Positions 42,607-51,570 of a DNA stretch of 64,000 nucleotides are shown here, piece after piece. Both the position numbers and the translations under genes were made by a program. Below the pieces are notes generated by a model. The model saw nothing but the letters and a program-made list of their open reading frames with translations, did not search any database and was not told the DNA's origin. The DNA is taken from the NCBI RefSeq assembly GCF_900580865.1, contig NZ_UTBZ01000169.1:62001-126000 (forward strand), read 5' to 3'. Every line of letters begins with the position of its first letter. The stretch's first letter is position 1. Source of the stretch: Pseudomonas viridiflava. Its GTDB lineage: Bacteria; Pseudomonadota; Gammaproteobacteria; Pseudomonadales; Pseudomonadaceae.

Positions 42607-42781
42607 GATATTGCCCCTTGACCAGTCTGGTGATCTTTCAAAGTTGATTCGCTAATACAGGTAGCCCATCGGTTAGTTGATCCCTGGCACCGAAACCAGG
42701 ACGTCAGCGCTCGCCCGTGGAAAGTACGGGGTCGTGCATCTGTTGCATGTAGTCGTGTTGAATAACTGCTACGCAATAGCG

Positions 42782-43073
42782 TCACAACGAGGAGAAGCAG
42801 CGAAAACCGGGAGGCTCCTTGACGACATTTACCGTGTCGACCACAAGCGTCTTGAGAATTTTCGCCAGCGCTTCTCGTCCTTGTACTGGACGTTCAGGCC
42901 AGGTCAGCTTCTTCAATCTGCCTTGTGGGCAGCGTGTATCCGGAAAAAACAACTCGGCGGTCAGACGAGTTTGCTCAAGCGTGTTACGCGTGTTCCCGAT
43001 CGGGGAACGTCTTCATCATGCAAAAGCAAAACGACGCCGTCAACGGTTTTGTAGTGATTATTTTTGTTCACTA
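42782..43073 (-). pseudogene. Possible frameshifted small gene remnant
   Basis: Reading the minus strand, a 35-codon frame starting at GTG (about 43071) ends in stop near 42970, while an overlapping frame open from 43012 continues with PERPVQGREALAKILKTLVV to a stop at 42782. A single indel would join them into a ~95-residue protein. No family is recognised and no good ribosome site is seen, so this is tentative. Confidence 0.35.
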
Positions 43074-43075
43074 CA
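43050..43075. promoter_or_regulatory. Perfect 8-bp inverted repeat, possible operator
   Basis: TGTAGTGA and TCACTACA are separated by 10 AT-rich bases. The size and symmetry fit a dimeric repressor operator. It lies at the 5' end of the degenerate minus-strand ORFs. Confidence 0.5.
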
Positions 43076-43116
43076 TATTGTCGGACAAAGCTGTTTTGGA
43101 ATGAGAAAGAATCCGT

Positions 43117-43620
43117 TCAGGCAACGGAAAAGGGTGCGCGCAAGACGTAGAAGGTGCACGGATAACCGTCCACTTCACGCTGCTGCACGGTGAACTTGCC
43201 GCCGCTCAATGCTGGGATCAGCCTGGCCCAGAAGCGCTGTGCCGGCAGGTTGGCGTCGATATGGAAAATCTGCCATTGACCGGGGATCTGGCTCAAGAGG
43301 GCAGAGATGACAAACTGCGCGACGCCTTGGCCACGAAAGCGTCGCGCAATGAAGAAGTAGCCGATGTTGTGTTCGGCGCCGGGGATATGGATTTCGTTAT
43401 CGACGGTCACGAAACCGGCGAGTTCGCCGTCGACCTGAATCAGGAACGGTCGAGTGGCCGGGTGGCGCCAGTAGTCGATTTTCGGCTGGATGGAGAAGAA
43501 GCCGTGTTCGGCGAGCTTCAGCGGCAGCCACTCGCTGAAGTCGTACATGTAGAACTGCATGAGGTTTTCGACGATATCCAGCTCATCGCGCTGAGCGGGG
43601 TGCAGTTCGATATTGGCCAT
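43117..43620 (-). CDS. GNAT-family N-acetyltransferase
   Basis: The 167-residue protein has GNAT features: the acetyl-CoA loop FIARRFRGQGVAQFVISALL near residue 90, preceded by a beta strand pair (GELAGFVTVDNEIHI) and followed by WQIFHIDANLPAQRFWARL. Substrate unknown. The ATG at 43620 (MANIELHPAQRDEL) is the natural start; upstream in-frame residues are unsupported. It lies 48 bp after topB. Confidence 0.85.
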   Translation of the reverse strand: MANIELHPAQRDELDIVENLMQFYMYDFSEWLPLKLAEHGFFSIQPKIDYWRHPATRPFLIQVDGELAGFVTVDNEIHIPGAEHNIGYFFIARRFRGQGVAQFVISALLSQIPGQWQIFHIDANLPAQRFWARLIPALSGGKFTVQQREVDGYPCTFYVLRAPFSVA

Positions 43621-43668
43621 GCGCCGGGTTCCTGAAAGTGCTGAGCCTTGCAGAAACACTAGCGGGTT

Positions 43669-45612
43669 TTATTTGCCTGACGGTTTCGCTGTGCGTTTTG
43701 TCGTACCCGTGGTTTTGCTGCGGGTCAATTTGCGTTTCTTCTTCCACGGTGCCGCCGCTTTACCGGCCGGCGGCGGGCCGCTGATGGTCAGGCTGAGGCT
43801 CGAGCAGCGTGTCACCTGTTTGCTCATCCACGCCGCTTGTTTGGTGACAAATTCTTCCAGACTCATTTCGCCGCTTTGCACCATGTCCAGCGCCTGTTCC
43901 CAGATCGCCGTGGTGCCGGGGTCGGCAATCGCGCGAGGCACCGCATCGATCAGGCTGAACGCCGCCGGGGTGGCGGCGAGAGCCTTGCCGTTTTTCACCA
44001 GATAGCCACGATCCAGCAACCCTTGAATGATCGACGCGCGGGTGGCTTCGGTGCCGATACCGGTGGTGTCCTTGAGTTTCTGTTTGAGCAGCGGATCCTC
44101 GACCAGTTTGGCGACGTTTTTCATCGCCTTGATCAGATCGCCCTCAGTGTAGGGTTTGGGCGGTTGCGTCCACAAATCCTTGAGCTTCACAGCGGCGATG
44201 GCGCATTCGACGCCCTGGCTCAGGGCCGGCAAGGTTTGCGGCGCGGGTGCTTCGCGGCCCTTGGCCGGCGCCAGTGCCTCGGGCAGCGCGCGTTTCCACC
44301 CCGGTTCGATGATCTGCTTGCCCACTGCGCGCAACGCCTCTCCGGCGCAATCGAAATCGGCCTGGGTGCGATCGTATTCGTGATTGGGCAGAAACTGCGC
44401 CAGATAGCGTGCGCGGATCAGCGTGTACACCGCGCGATGCTTGCCGCTCAGGCGTTCAAGATTCTTCGCAGCAGCGGTAGGGATAATGCCGTGGTGAGCG
44501 CTGACCTTGGCGTCGTTCCATGCCCGGGATTTGCGTTGCGGCTCCAGAAACCCGTTGAGCGCCTCAAGGCCCGGATCGGCCTGCCGCAACGCGGCGAGAA
44601 TCCCCGGTGCCTCGCTGTGTTGGCTCAAGGGCAGGAAACCGCAATCACTGCGCGGGTAAGTGATGACCTTGTAGGTTTCGTAGAGCGCCTGGGCAATGTC
44701 GAGGGTTTCCTGCGCGCCGAGGCCGAGTTTCTTCGAACAGACTTCCTGCAGGGTGCCGAGATCGAAGGGCAGGGGCGCCACCTCACGCATGCGCTCGGTT
44801 TTCAGCTTGACCACCCGGGCACTGGCAGCGCTATTGATCGCAGCCGCCGCTTGTTGGGCCAACGCCTGATTCAGGCAGCGCTCCTGATCATCACAGACAT
44901 CCGACGGCGCCCGCCACTGCGCGGTAAACGGGATGCCGTTGTGCAGCAGATCGACATCGATCGCCCAAAACGGCACCGGCACGAAATCGGCGATGCTGCG
45001 GTCGCGATCCACCACAAGGCGCAAGGTCGGCGTCTGCACCCGGCCTACCGGCAACACGCCTTGATAACCCGATTGTCGCCCGAGCAGCGTAAACAGCCGA
45101 CTCATGTTCATGCCGATCAGCCAGTCCGCCCGCGAGCGGCCCAGCGCCGAGTGATACAGGCTGAAGGTTTCGGCCCCGGGTTTCAGTGCGGCCAAGGCCT
45201 TGCGGATCGAGGCTTCGTCCAGCGCCGACAGCCACAAGCGGCGGATCGGCCCGCGATAACGACAGTGCTCGACCAGTTCCCGGGCGATCATCTCGCCCTC
45301 ACGGTCGGCGTCAGTGGCAATGATCAGTTCGCTGGCCTCGCCGAGCAGGCGCTTGACCGCTTTGTACTGGCTGGCGGTACGCGGCTTGACGGTCATTTTC
45401 CACTTGTCCGGGATGATCGGCAGATCAGCCAGCACCCAGCGCTTGTATCGGGCGTCATAGGCATCCGGCGGCGCCGTCTCGAGCAAGTGGCCGATGCACC
45501 AGGTCACCGTGACGTCCGTTCCCAGCCAGCAACCGTCGCCCCGACGCTTGGCGCCGAGTACGGCCGCAATGTCTTTGGCCTGGGAGGGTTTTTCACAGAG
45601 GTACAGCCGCAT
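43669..45612 (-). CDS. topB: DNA topoisomerase III
   Basis: The 647-residue type IA topoisomerase begins MRLYLCEKPSQAKDIAAVLG (TOPRIM domain, with the acidic TDADREGEMIA motif) and has the catalytic tyrosine in VITYPRSDCGFLP. It relaxes and decatenates DNA. The C-terminus is a basic tail rich in Lys/Arg/Thr without zinc-finger cysteines. Start at 45612 is used; two more in-frame upstream codons including ATG (45621) exist. A LexA-like box lies about 75-90 bp upstream. Confidence 0.95.
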   Translation of the reverse strand: MRLYLCEKPSQAKDIAAVLGAKRRGDGCWLGTDVTVTWCIGHLLETAPPDAYDARYKRWVLADLPIIPDKWKMTVKPRTASQYKAVKRLLGEASELIIATDADREGEMIARELVEHCRYRGPIRRLWLSALDEASIRKALAALKPGAETFSLYHSALGRSRADWLIGMNMSRLFTLLGRQSGYQGVLPVGRVQTPTLRLVVDRDRSIADFVPVPFWAIDVDLLHNGIPFTAQWRAPSDVCDDQERCLNQALAQQAAAAINSAASARVVKLKTERMREVAPLPFDLGTLQEVCSKKLGLGAQETLDIAQALYETYKVITYPRSDCGFLPLSQHSEAPGILAALRQADPGLEALNGFLEPQRKSRAWNDAKVSAHHGIIPTAAAKNLERLSGKHRAVYTLIRARYLAQFLPNHEYDRTQADFDCAGEALRAVGKQIIEPGWKRALPEALAPAKGREAPAPQTLPALSQGVECAIAAVKLKDLWTQPPKPYTEGDLIKAMKNVAKLVEDPLLKQKLKDTTGIGTEATRASIIQGLLDRGYLVKNGKALAATPAAFSLIDAVPRAIADPGTTAIWEQALDMVQSGEMSLEEFVTKQAAWMSKQVTRCSSLSLTISGPPPAGKAAAPWKKKRKLTRSKTTGTTKRTAKPSGK

Positions 45613-45889
45613 AACCACCATCGTCGATCAAGGTCGGAACAGGTGCACAGAATGGCCGGACTTGGCCTCAGGGGCAACTTTTATCTGTATGGATATACAG
45701 ATAAAAAGCATTGCAGCAGGTGACAGGTAATACAGGGACGCCGGCAGGGCTATCGAGAAATTGATTAGCGCCCGGTTTGCGCCTGTGTCAGGTTTTTCGC
45801 CGATTCAAACACGCGAGTGACAGGACGATCTCGCCAGAAGATCGCCGTGGTCTGTCGACACTGACTACTCAGAAACAAGGAAGTCCATC
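45613..45889. promoter_or_regulatory. topB-aprA intergenic region with LexA-like box
   Basis: A palindrome TTTATCTGTAT-GGAT-ATACAGATAAA spans 45681-45706; its core CTGTATGGATATACAG (45685-45700) matches CTGT-N8-ACAG, the gammaproteobacterial LexA consensus. It is oriented symmetrically and lies nearer topB (73 bp) than aprA (190 bp). The aprA ribosome site (ACAAGGAAG, ending 8 bp before ATG) resembles an RsmA/CsrA target (A-N-GGA), which would fit Gac/Rsm control. Confidence 0.65.
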
Positions 45890-47296
45890 ATGGCTCAAGC
45901 CAAATCGAAAACCAGCAGCGCCTTCGACGAAATCGATACCTTCAGCCACCTGTATGACCGTGGCGTCGGGCTGGTCAACGGCAAACCCTCATTCACCGCC
46001 GACCAGGCCGCTGATGAAATCCTGCGCAAAGGCCTGTCGTGGGGCGACAAGAACGCTGACGGCAAGATCGACCTCAGTTACACCTTCCTGACCGAGAAAC
46101 CGGCGAACTACAACGTCAAACTGGGCAACTTCAGCGAGTTCAGCGCCCAGCAAAAGGCCCAGGCCGTGCTGGCCATGCAATCCTGGGCTGATGTCGCCAA
46201 CGTCACCTTCACTGAAGGCAAGGGCGGCGATGGCCACATGACCTTCGGCAATTACGACGTCAGCACCGGTGGTGCGGCCTTCGCTTACCTGCCGAGCGGC
46301 GGCAGCTATGACGGTCAGTCGTGGTACCTGATCAACGATCAATATCAAGTCAACAAAACCCCGGACACCAACAACTACGGGCGTCAGACCCTGACCCACG
46401 AGATCGGTCATACCCTCGGTCTGTCGCACCCGGGCGCCTACAACGCCGGCAACGGCAACCCGACCTACAACGACGCCAAGTACGCCGAAGACACTCGCGG
46501 CTACAGCCTGATGAGCTACTGGAGCGAAGCCAACACCGACCAGAACTTCAGCAAGGACGGCAGCGGCGCATACGCCTCGGCGCCGTTGCTGGACGATATC
46601 GTCGCGGTGCAAAAACTGTATGGCGCAAACTACGCGACCCGCGCCGATGACACCACCTACGGTTTCAATTCCACCGCCGAGCGCGATTTCTACAGCGCCA
46701 CTTCGGCGTCCTCCAAAGTGGTTTTCTCGGTGTGGGATGGCGGCGGTAATGACACGTTGGACTTCTCCGGCTTCAGCCAGAACCAGAAGATCAACCTTAA
46801 TGAGGGTTCGTTCTCCGATGTCGGCGGCTTGGTCGGTAACGTGTCCATCGCGCACGGCGTGACCGTGGAAAATGCCCTCGGTGGTTCAGGCAATGACCTG
46901 CTGATTGGCAACGCGGCCGCCAACGATCTGTTCGGCGGTGCTGGTAATGACATCCTTTACGGTGGTGGCGGTGGCGATACGTTGTGGGGTGGTGCAGGTG
47001 CAGACACCTTCGTGTTTGGTGCTGCCAGCGATTCGACCATGACTGCGCCGGACTGGATCATGGATTTCACCAGCGGCCTGGACAAGATCGACTTATCGGG
47101 GATCGCCGGTTTTACCACGGGTGCGGCGACGTTGAACTTCGTCAGCGGCTTCACTGGGCATGCGGGCGACGCGGTCCTGACCTATTTCGCGCAAACCAAT
47201 CAGACCAGCCTGATGGTTGACCTGACGGGGCAGGGTGCGGTGGACTTTGCCGTGGGTGTGGTGGGGCAAGCGGTGGCGACTGATATTGTTGCGTGA
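45890..47296 (+). CDS. aprA: Serralysin-family alkaline metalloprotease
   Basis: The 468-residue secreted protease has the zinc motif HEIGHTLGLSH (H170, E171, H174, H180), the Met-turn SLMSYW (M208, Tyr210) and RTX calcium repeats (GGSGNDLLIG, GGAGNDILYG, GGGGDTLWGG, roughly 334-375). The C-terminal hydrophobic tail ending DIVA is the type I secretion signal. A short propeptide precedes. Usual partners (inhibitor aprI and exporter aprDEF) are not adjacent; repeats and a DUF427 gene follow instead. Confidence 0.95.
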   Translation: MAQAKSKTSSAFDEIDTFSHLYDRGVGLVNGKPSFTADQAADEILRKGLSWGDKNADGKIDLSYTFLTEKPANYNVKLGNFSEFSAQQKAQAVLAMQSWADVANVTFTEGKGGDGHMTFGNYDVSTGGAAFAYLPSGGSYDGQSWYLINDQYQVNKTPDTNNYGRQTLTHEIGHTLGLSHPGAYNAGNGNPTYNDAKYAEDTRGYSLMSYWSEANTDQNFSKDGSGAYASAPLLDDIVAVQKLYGANYATRADDTTYGFNSTAERDFYSATSASSKVVFSVWDGGGNDTLDFSGFSQNQKINLNEGSFSDVGGLVGNVSIAHGVTVENALGGSGNDLLIGNAAANDLFGGAGNDILYGGGGGDTLWGGAGADTFVFGAASDSTMTAPDWIMDFTSGLDKIDLSGIAGFTTGAATLNFVSGFTGHAGDAVLTYFAQTNQTSLMVDLTGQGAVDFAVGVVGQAVATDIVA

Positions 47297-47310
47297 TGCC
47301 TGAGCAGCGG

Positions 47311-47490
47311 CCCTCACCCTAACCCTCTCCCAGAGGTAGAGGGGACTGATTGGGGGATGCTGGAGAATTACATCGACCTGTCAGCGCTTTGCCGAATCCA
47401 TAATCGAAGCAGGACTTTCAGGTCGATGTAGAACGAAAGACACCACCGTAGGCTCCCTTTCCCTCGGGGAGAGGGCTGGGGTGAGGGGCT
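47311..47490. repeat. Single-unit CCCTCACCC / GGGTGAGGG repeat
   Basis: The element begins CCCTCACCCTAACCCTCTCC and ends GGGGAGAGGGCTGGGGTGAG, with an internal inverted segment around ACATCGACCTG and CAGGTCGATGT. It is related in its ends to the array at 41831-42184 and sits directly after aprA. Confidence 0.85.
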
Positions 47491-47591
47491 TTTGGGGTTA
47501 AAGAGCCGGGCCGTTCAGCTGTAAACCCAACCCAACCCGCACCAATGCGCTATACCTGAACCGGTCTCTTCGCCGTATTCAGGAGAACCCC

Positions 47592-47960
47592 ATGAAAAGC
47601 TCCGGCCCCAGTCCCGTCATCACCCTCGAGCAACTTCCCGGCTGCCTGATAGTGAAATTCCACGGCATCCAGGTTGCCGCTTCTTCCCACGTACTGATCC
47701 TCAACGAAGCCAACTATCCGCCGGTCTATTACATCCCCCGCGAAGACATCGACGAAAAGTACTTCGCCCGCACCGATCACACCAGTTACTGCCCGTACAA
47801 GGGCGATGCCAATTACTTCAGCCTGCAAGTGCCGGGACATGAGGGCGCGAACGCGGTGTGGACTTATGAGAAACCGAAAATCTCGGTCGGGCCGATCAAG
47901 GACTACGTGGCGTTTTATCCCGATCAGGTGAAGTTCGAGGTGATCAAGGCTGATGCCTGA
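47592..47960 (+). CDS. DUF427 family protein
   Basis: The 122-residue product has the DUF427 pattern: VKFHGIQVAASSHVLILNEANYPPVYYIPREDI, YCPYKGDANYFSLQV and VWTYEKPK...VAFYPDQVKFEV. Function is unknown; the family is a small beta-rich fold. GGAG lies about 6 bp before the ATG. A terminator hairpin shared with the convergent transporter follows. Confidence 0.88.
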   Translation: MKSSGPSPVITLEQLPGCLIVKFHGIQVAASSHVLILNEANYPPVYYIPREDIDEKYFARTDHTSYCPYKGDANYFSLQVPGHEGANAVWTYEKPKISVGPIKDYVAFYPDQVKFEVIKADA

Positions 47961-47963
47961 GCA

Positions 47964-47996
47964 AAAAAATCGGCGAGGGTAAAAGCCCTCGCCGAT
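47964..47996 (-). terminator. Terminator of the MHS transporter gene
   Basis: An 11-bp stem ATCGGCGAGGG / CCCTCGCCGAT with a 6-nt loop is followed by TTTTTTT on the minus strand. It lies 20 bp after the transporter stop and can also serve the DUF427 gene. Confidence 0.92.
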
Positions 47997-48015
47997 CGAT
48001 GTGTCTGGTTAAGTT

Positions 48016-49638
48016 TCAGTTCTTGTCGAGATCGATATTCTTCGTCTCACGCAAACAGATCATCCCCACCACCAGGCTGACCCCGGTGATCAACACCGGA
48101 TACCACAACCCGTAAAAGATATCCCCGGTGTACACCACCAGCGCAAACGACACCGTCGGCAGGAACCCGCCAAACCAGCCGTTGCCGATGTGGTACGGCA
48201 GCGACATCGAGGTGTAGCGAATGCGCGTCGGGAACAGTTCGACCATCAGCGCCGCCAGCGGGCCGTAGCACATCGCCGAGATGATGATCAGCGCCACGAT
48301 CAGGGCGACGATCATCGGTTTGTTGATTTGCTGCAGATCAGCCTGTTGCGGGTAGCCGGCCAGGGTGATCGCGCCGCGCAGGGCGGCCTCGTCGAAGCCA
48401 TCGAGTTTGACGTCGCCGACGCTCACTTGCACGGCACTGCCCGCCGGGGCGGCGGCGCTGGAGTAGGGCAGGCCTTGCTTGACCAAGAAGGTTTTGACCT
48501 TGTCGCACGGGCTGTCGAATTTGGCTTTGCCCACCGGGTCGAACTGGAAGGTGCAGGTCGCCGGATCCGCCAGCACGGTGATCGGCGCCTGACGGCTGGC
48601 CTGATCGATCGCCGGGTTGGCGTAATGCGCGAGGGATTTGAAGATCGGGAAGTACAGCGCCGTGGCCAGCAGCAAGCCAAGCATCAGCACCGGTTTGCGT
48701 CCGACCTTGTCCGACAGCCAGCCGAAAAAGATGAAGAACGGTGCACCGATGACCACGCTGATGATCAGCAAGGTGTTGGCCACCGCCGGGTCCATTTTCA
48801 GGAATTGGGTGAGGAAGAACAGCACGTAGAACTGCGCCGCGTAGAAGGTCACCGCTTGGCCGGCGTTGATGCTGAACAGGGCGATCAGCACGACTTTGAG
48901 GTTCTCCCATTTACCGAAGGATTCGCGGATCGGCGCTTTCGAGGTTTTGCCTTCCTCTTTCATTTTCAGATAGGCCGGCGACTCGTGCAGGCTCAGGCGA
49001 ATCCAGGTGGAAATGCCCAGCAGCACGATCGACAACAGGAACGGAATGCGCCAGCCCCACACCTCAAACTGATCGCCGGTGAAGTAGCGGCAACCGAGCA
49101 CTACCAGCAGCGACAGCAACAGGCCGAGGGTGGCGGTGGATTGAATCCAGCTGGTATGGAAACCGCGCTTTCCGATCGGCGCGTGTTCGGCAACGTAAGT
49201 TGCCGCACCGCCGTATTCGCCGCCGAGCGCCAGGCCTTGCAGCATGCGCAACACCACCAGAATGATCGGCGCGGCGATGCCGATGCTGGCGTAGGTCGGC
49301 AGCAGACCGACGCAGAAGGTCGCCACGCCCATCAAAATGATCGTCGCGAGAAAGGTGTATTTGCGCCCGATCATGTCCCCCAACCGACCGAACACCAGCG
49401 CCCCGAATGGCCGCACGATAAACCCTGCAGCGAAAGCCATCAGCGCAAAGATAAACGCCGTGGTGTCGTTGACCCCGGCGAAAAACTGCTTGCTGATCAC
49501 TGCCGCGAGGGCGCCGTAGAGGAAGAAGTCATACCACTCGAACACCGTCCCCAGTGATGAAGCGAAGATGACTTTGCGTGTATCCGGGCTGGTTTCCGCG
49601 CTGCGCACGGCGTCCAGCGGCTGAACGTGTTCTGACAT
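48016..49638 (-). CDS. MFS transporter, metabolite:H+ symporter (MHS) type
   Basis: The 540-residue inner-membrane protein has the MHS signatures SSLGTVFEWYDFFLYG, GRLGDMIGRKYTF and GLALGGEYGGAATYVAE. Substrates of this family include organic acids, betaines and sugars; none can be assigned. About 105 hydrophilic residues (roughly 345-450, including two cysteines) interrupt the second half between membrane helices. The ATG at 49638 is preferred over 49653. It is followed by a terminator. Confidence 0.88.
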   Translation of the reverse strand: MSEHVQPLDAVRSAETSPDTRKVIFASSLGTVFEWYDFFLYGALAAVISKQFFAGVNDTTAFIFALMAFAAGFIVRPFGALVFGRLGDMIGRKYTFLATIILMGVATFCVGLLPTYASIGIAAPIILVVLRMLQGLALGGEYGGAATYVAEHAPIGKRGFHTSWIQSTATLGLLLSLLVVLGCRYFTGDQFEVWGWRIPFLLSIVLLGISTWIRLSLHESPAYLKMKEEGKTSKAPIRESFGKWENLKVVLIALFSINAGQAVTFYAAQFYVLFFLTQFLKMDPAVANTLLIISVVIGAPFFIFFGWLSDKVGRKPVLMLGLLLATALYFPIFKSLAHYANPAIDQASRQAPITVLADPATCTFQFDPVGKAKFDSPCDKVKTFLVKQGLPYSSAAAPAGSAVQVSVGDVKLDGFDEAALRGAITLAGYPQQADLQQINKPMIVALIVALIIISAMCYGPLAALMVELFPTRIRYTSMSLPYHIGNGWFGGFLPTVSFALVVYTGDIFYGLWYPVLITGVSLVVGMICLRETKNIDLDKN

Positions 49639-49728
49639 ATCGGTATCCCTCACAGTGATTGTTTTTGTTGTTCCACTGGTGTTGCGTGTCCGGGTGATGC
49701 GCGATGCCTTGAATGGGATGCAAATCCT

Positions 49729-49820
49729 TGTGGGAGCGAGCTTGCTCGCGAAGGCGTCCTGTCAGTCAACCTCTATGTTGAATGATCTAGCGCTTTCGCG
49801 AGCAAGCTCGCTCCCACAGG
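49729..49820. repeat. REPIN-like inverted repeat overlapping a coding end
   Basis: Inverted GTGGGAGCGAGCTTGCTCGC units bracket ~45 bp between the transporter and the GMC oxidoreductase. The right unit is inside the oxidoreductase frame and encodes its C-terminal tail. Confidence 0.9.
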
Positions 49821-51437
49821 TACGGTGTTTACAGCTTTGGAATTGAGAATGAGTTGAGCGGCCTTCTCGGCAATCATCAGCGTAGGCGAACACGTGTTGC
49901 CCGAGGTGATGCGCGGCATGATCGACGCGTCAGCAATGCGCAAGCCGGGCACGCCGTGAACGCGCAGTTGTGCGTCGACCACCGCATCGCCGTCATTGCC
50001 CATGCGACAGGTGCCAACCGGATGGAAAATCGTCGTGCCGATTTTCGCCGCTGCTTGCTGCAACTCTTCTTCACTTTGCAGGCTGGCGCCGGGCAGGTAT
50101 TCCACCGGTTTGAACGCTTGCAGGGCAGGGGCGCTGACGATGCGCCGGGTCAGGCGAATCGCATCCGCTGCCACGCGCAGATCTTCAGGATGACTGAGAT
50201 AGTTGGGCTGAATCAGCGGCGCTTCCTGTGGATCCGCCGAACGAATGTCGATGCGTCCCCGACTCTGCGGACGCAAGTCGCAAACTGAGGCGGTGAAGGC
50301 GGGAAAGCTGTGCAGCGGCTCGCCAAAACGCTCCAGCGACAATGGCTGCACGTGGTACTCAAGATTCGCCGAGGTCTGCTCCGGCCCTGACCGCGCAAAC
50401 GCGCCCAACTGACTCGGCGCCATCGACAGCGGCCCGCTGCGGTCATACAGATAGCGCAGACCCATGCCCATCTTGCCCCACACGCTGCCGGCGATCTGGT
50501 TGAGCGTGCGGGCGTTTTCCAGTTTGTAGATCAGGCGTAATTGCAGGTGATCCTGCAGGTTGCCGCCGACGCCCGGCAGCTCATGAATCACGCCGATGCC
50601 CAAGCGTTCGAGCAATGGCCGAGGACCAATCCCGGAACGCTGCAAAATGCTTGGTGATCCGACCGCGCCGGCGCACAGGACGATCTCCTTGCGCGCCTTG
50701 AACTGTTTGGTCTGACCTTCATGACGCGCGCTGACTTTCGAGGCGCGACCGTCCTCCAGCAACACGCGATCCACCTCAACCCCGGTCAGCACAGTCAGGT
50801 TCGTCCGATCACGTACAGGCTTGAGAAAAGCCTTCGCTGCGTTCCAGCGCACCCCGGATTTCTGGTTGACCTGGAAGTAGCCGCAACCCTCGTTGTCGCC
50901 CTGATTGAAGTCATCGATGCTGGCGATGCCGCTTTGCTCGGCAGCACTGCGAAAGGCATCCAGAATCGGCCACGACAAGCGCTGCTGTTCAACCCGCCAT
51001 TCACCCTTGGCTCCGTGAAATTCAGCCGCGCCGGCAAAGTGGTTTTCGCTTTGTTTGAACAGCGGCAGCACATCGTTCCAGGCCCAGCCCGGGTTGCCCT
51101 CGGCCGCCCAGCGATCGTAGTCGTTGGCTTGGCCGCGCATGTAGATCATGCCGTTGATGGACGAACAACCGCCCAGCACTTTGCCGCGCGGATAACTCAG
51201 CGCGCGGCCGTTGAGGCCCGGTTGTTCTTCAGTCTTGAAGCACCAGTCGGTGCGCGGGTTACCGATGCAGAACAGGTAACCGACAGGAATGTGAATCCAC
51301 GCATAGTTGTCGCGCCCGCCGGCTTCGAGCAACAGCACGCGTTGCTGCGGATCCGCCGACAGCCGATTGGCCAGCAAGCACCCGGCAGGGCCGGCGCCGA
51401 CCACGATGTAGTCGTATTCATCGAGGGAAGTCTGCAT
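49773..51437 (-). CDS. GMC-family FAD oxidoreductase (choline dehydrogenase-like)
   Basis: The 554-residue enzyme has the FAD-binding DYIVVGAGPAGCLLANRLS, the GMC signature PRGKVLGGCSSINGMIYMRG, and a C-terminal HPVGTCRMG...LRIADASIMPRITSGNT with the catalytic His region. GMC enzymes oxidise alcohols. The last ~18 residues (including VGASLLAKA) are translated from a REP unit. The ATG at 51437 follows homologue starts. It is divergent from a LysR gene that probably controls it. Confidence 0.92.
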   Translation of the reverse strand: MQTSLDEYDYIVVGAGPAGCLLANRLSADPQQRVLLLEAGGRDNYAWIHIPVGYLFCIGNPRTDWCFKTEEQPGLNGRALSYPRGKVLGGCSSINGMIYMRGQANDYDRWAAEGNPGWAWNDVLPLFKQSENHFAGAAEFHGAKGEWRVEQQRLSWPILDAFRSAAEQSGIASIDDFNQGDNEGCGYFQVNQKSGVRWNAAKAFLKPVRDRTNLTVLTGVEVDRVLLEDGRASKVSARHEGQTKQFKARKEIVLCAGAVGSPSILQRSGIGPRPLLERLGIGVIHELPGVGGNLQDHLQLRLIYKLENARTLNQIAGSVWGKMGMGLRYLYDRSGPLSMAPSQLGAFARSGPEQTSANLEYHVQPLSLERFGEPLHSFPAFTASVCDLRPQSRGRIDIRSADPQEAPLIQPNYLSHPEDLRVAADAIRLTRRIVSAPALQAFKPVEYLPGASLQSEEELQQAAAKIGTTIFHPVGTCRMGNDGDAVVDAQLRVHGVPGLRIADASIMPRITSGNTCSPTLMIAEKAAQLILNSKAVNTVPVGASLLAKALDHST

Positions 51438-51570
51438 TCCCTGACCTCGCTTTTTGTTTTTATTGTCGAACACTTTAGTTGTTAGCTTTCGTTAAAAGAA
51501 TGTTAGTTTTTGCGCAGCCGCTGTGCGTTTTCAAACAGCCTGCATAGACCATAGCCGACAAGGACACGCC

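Larger units (their letters stand above)
42607..43116. other. Gene-poor interval with a palindrome and ORF remnants
   Basis: This 510-bp stretch has no convincing gene. On the minus strand two protein-like reading segments in different frames adjoin: one from a GTG near 43071 reading YKTVDGVVLLLHDEDVPRSG and ending at a stop near 42971, and one open over 43012-42782 containing AELFFPDTRCPQGRLKKLTW and no start codon. They may be halves of a frameshifted small gene. An 8-bp perfect inverted repeat at 43050-43075 lies at the 5' side. Confidence 0.45.

Noticed and set aside
42677..43193. Two overlapping plus-strand frames (42677-43054 and 42819-43193)
   Set aside because: No ribosome site or family; they look like complements of the minus-strand remnants and of the GNAT gene end.
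43837..45723. 628-codon plus-strand frame opposite topB
   Set aside because: Antisense to a well-supported topoisomerase gene; sequence is Arg/Gln/Ala-rich with no recognisable domain.
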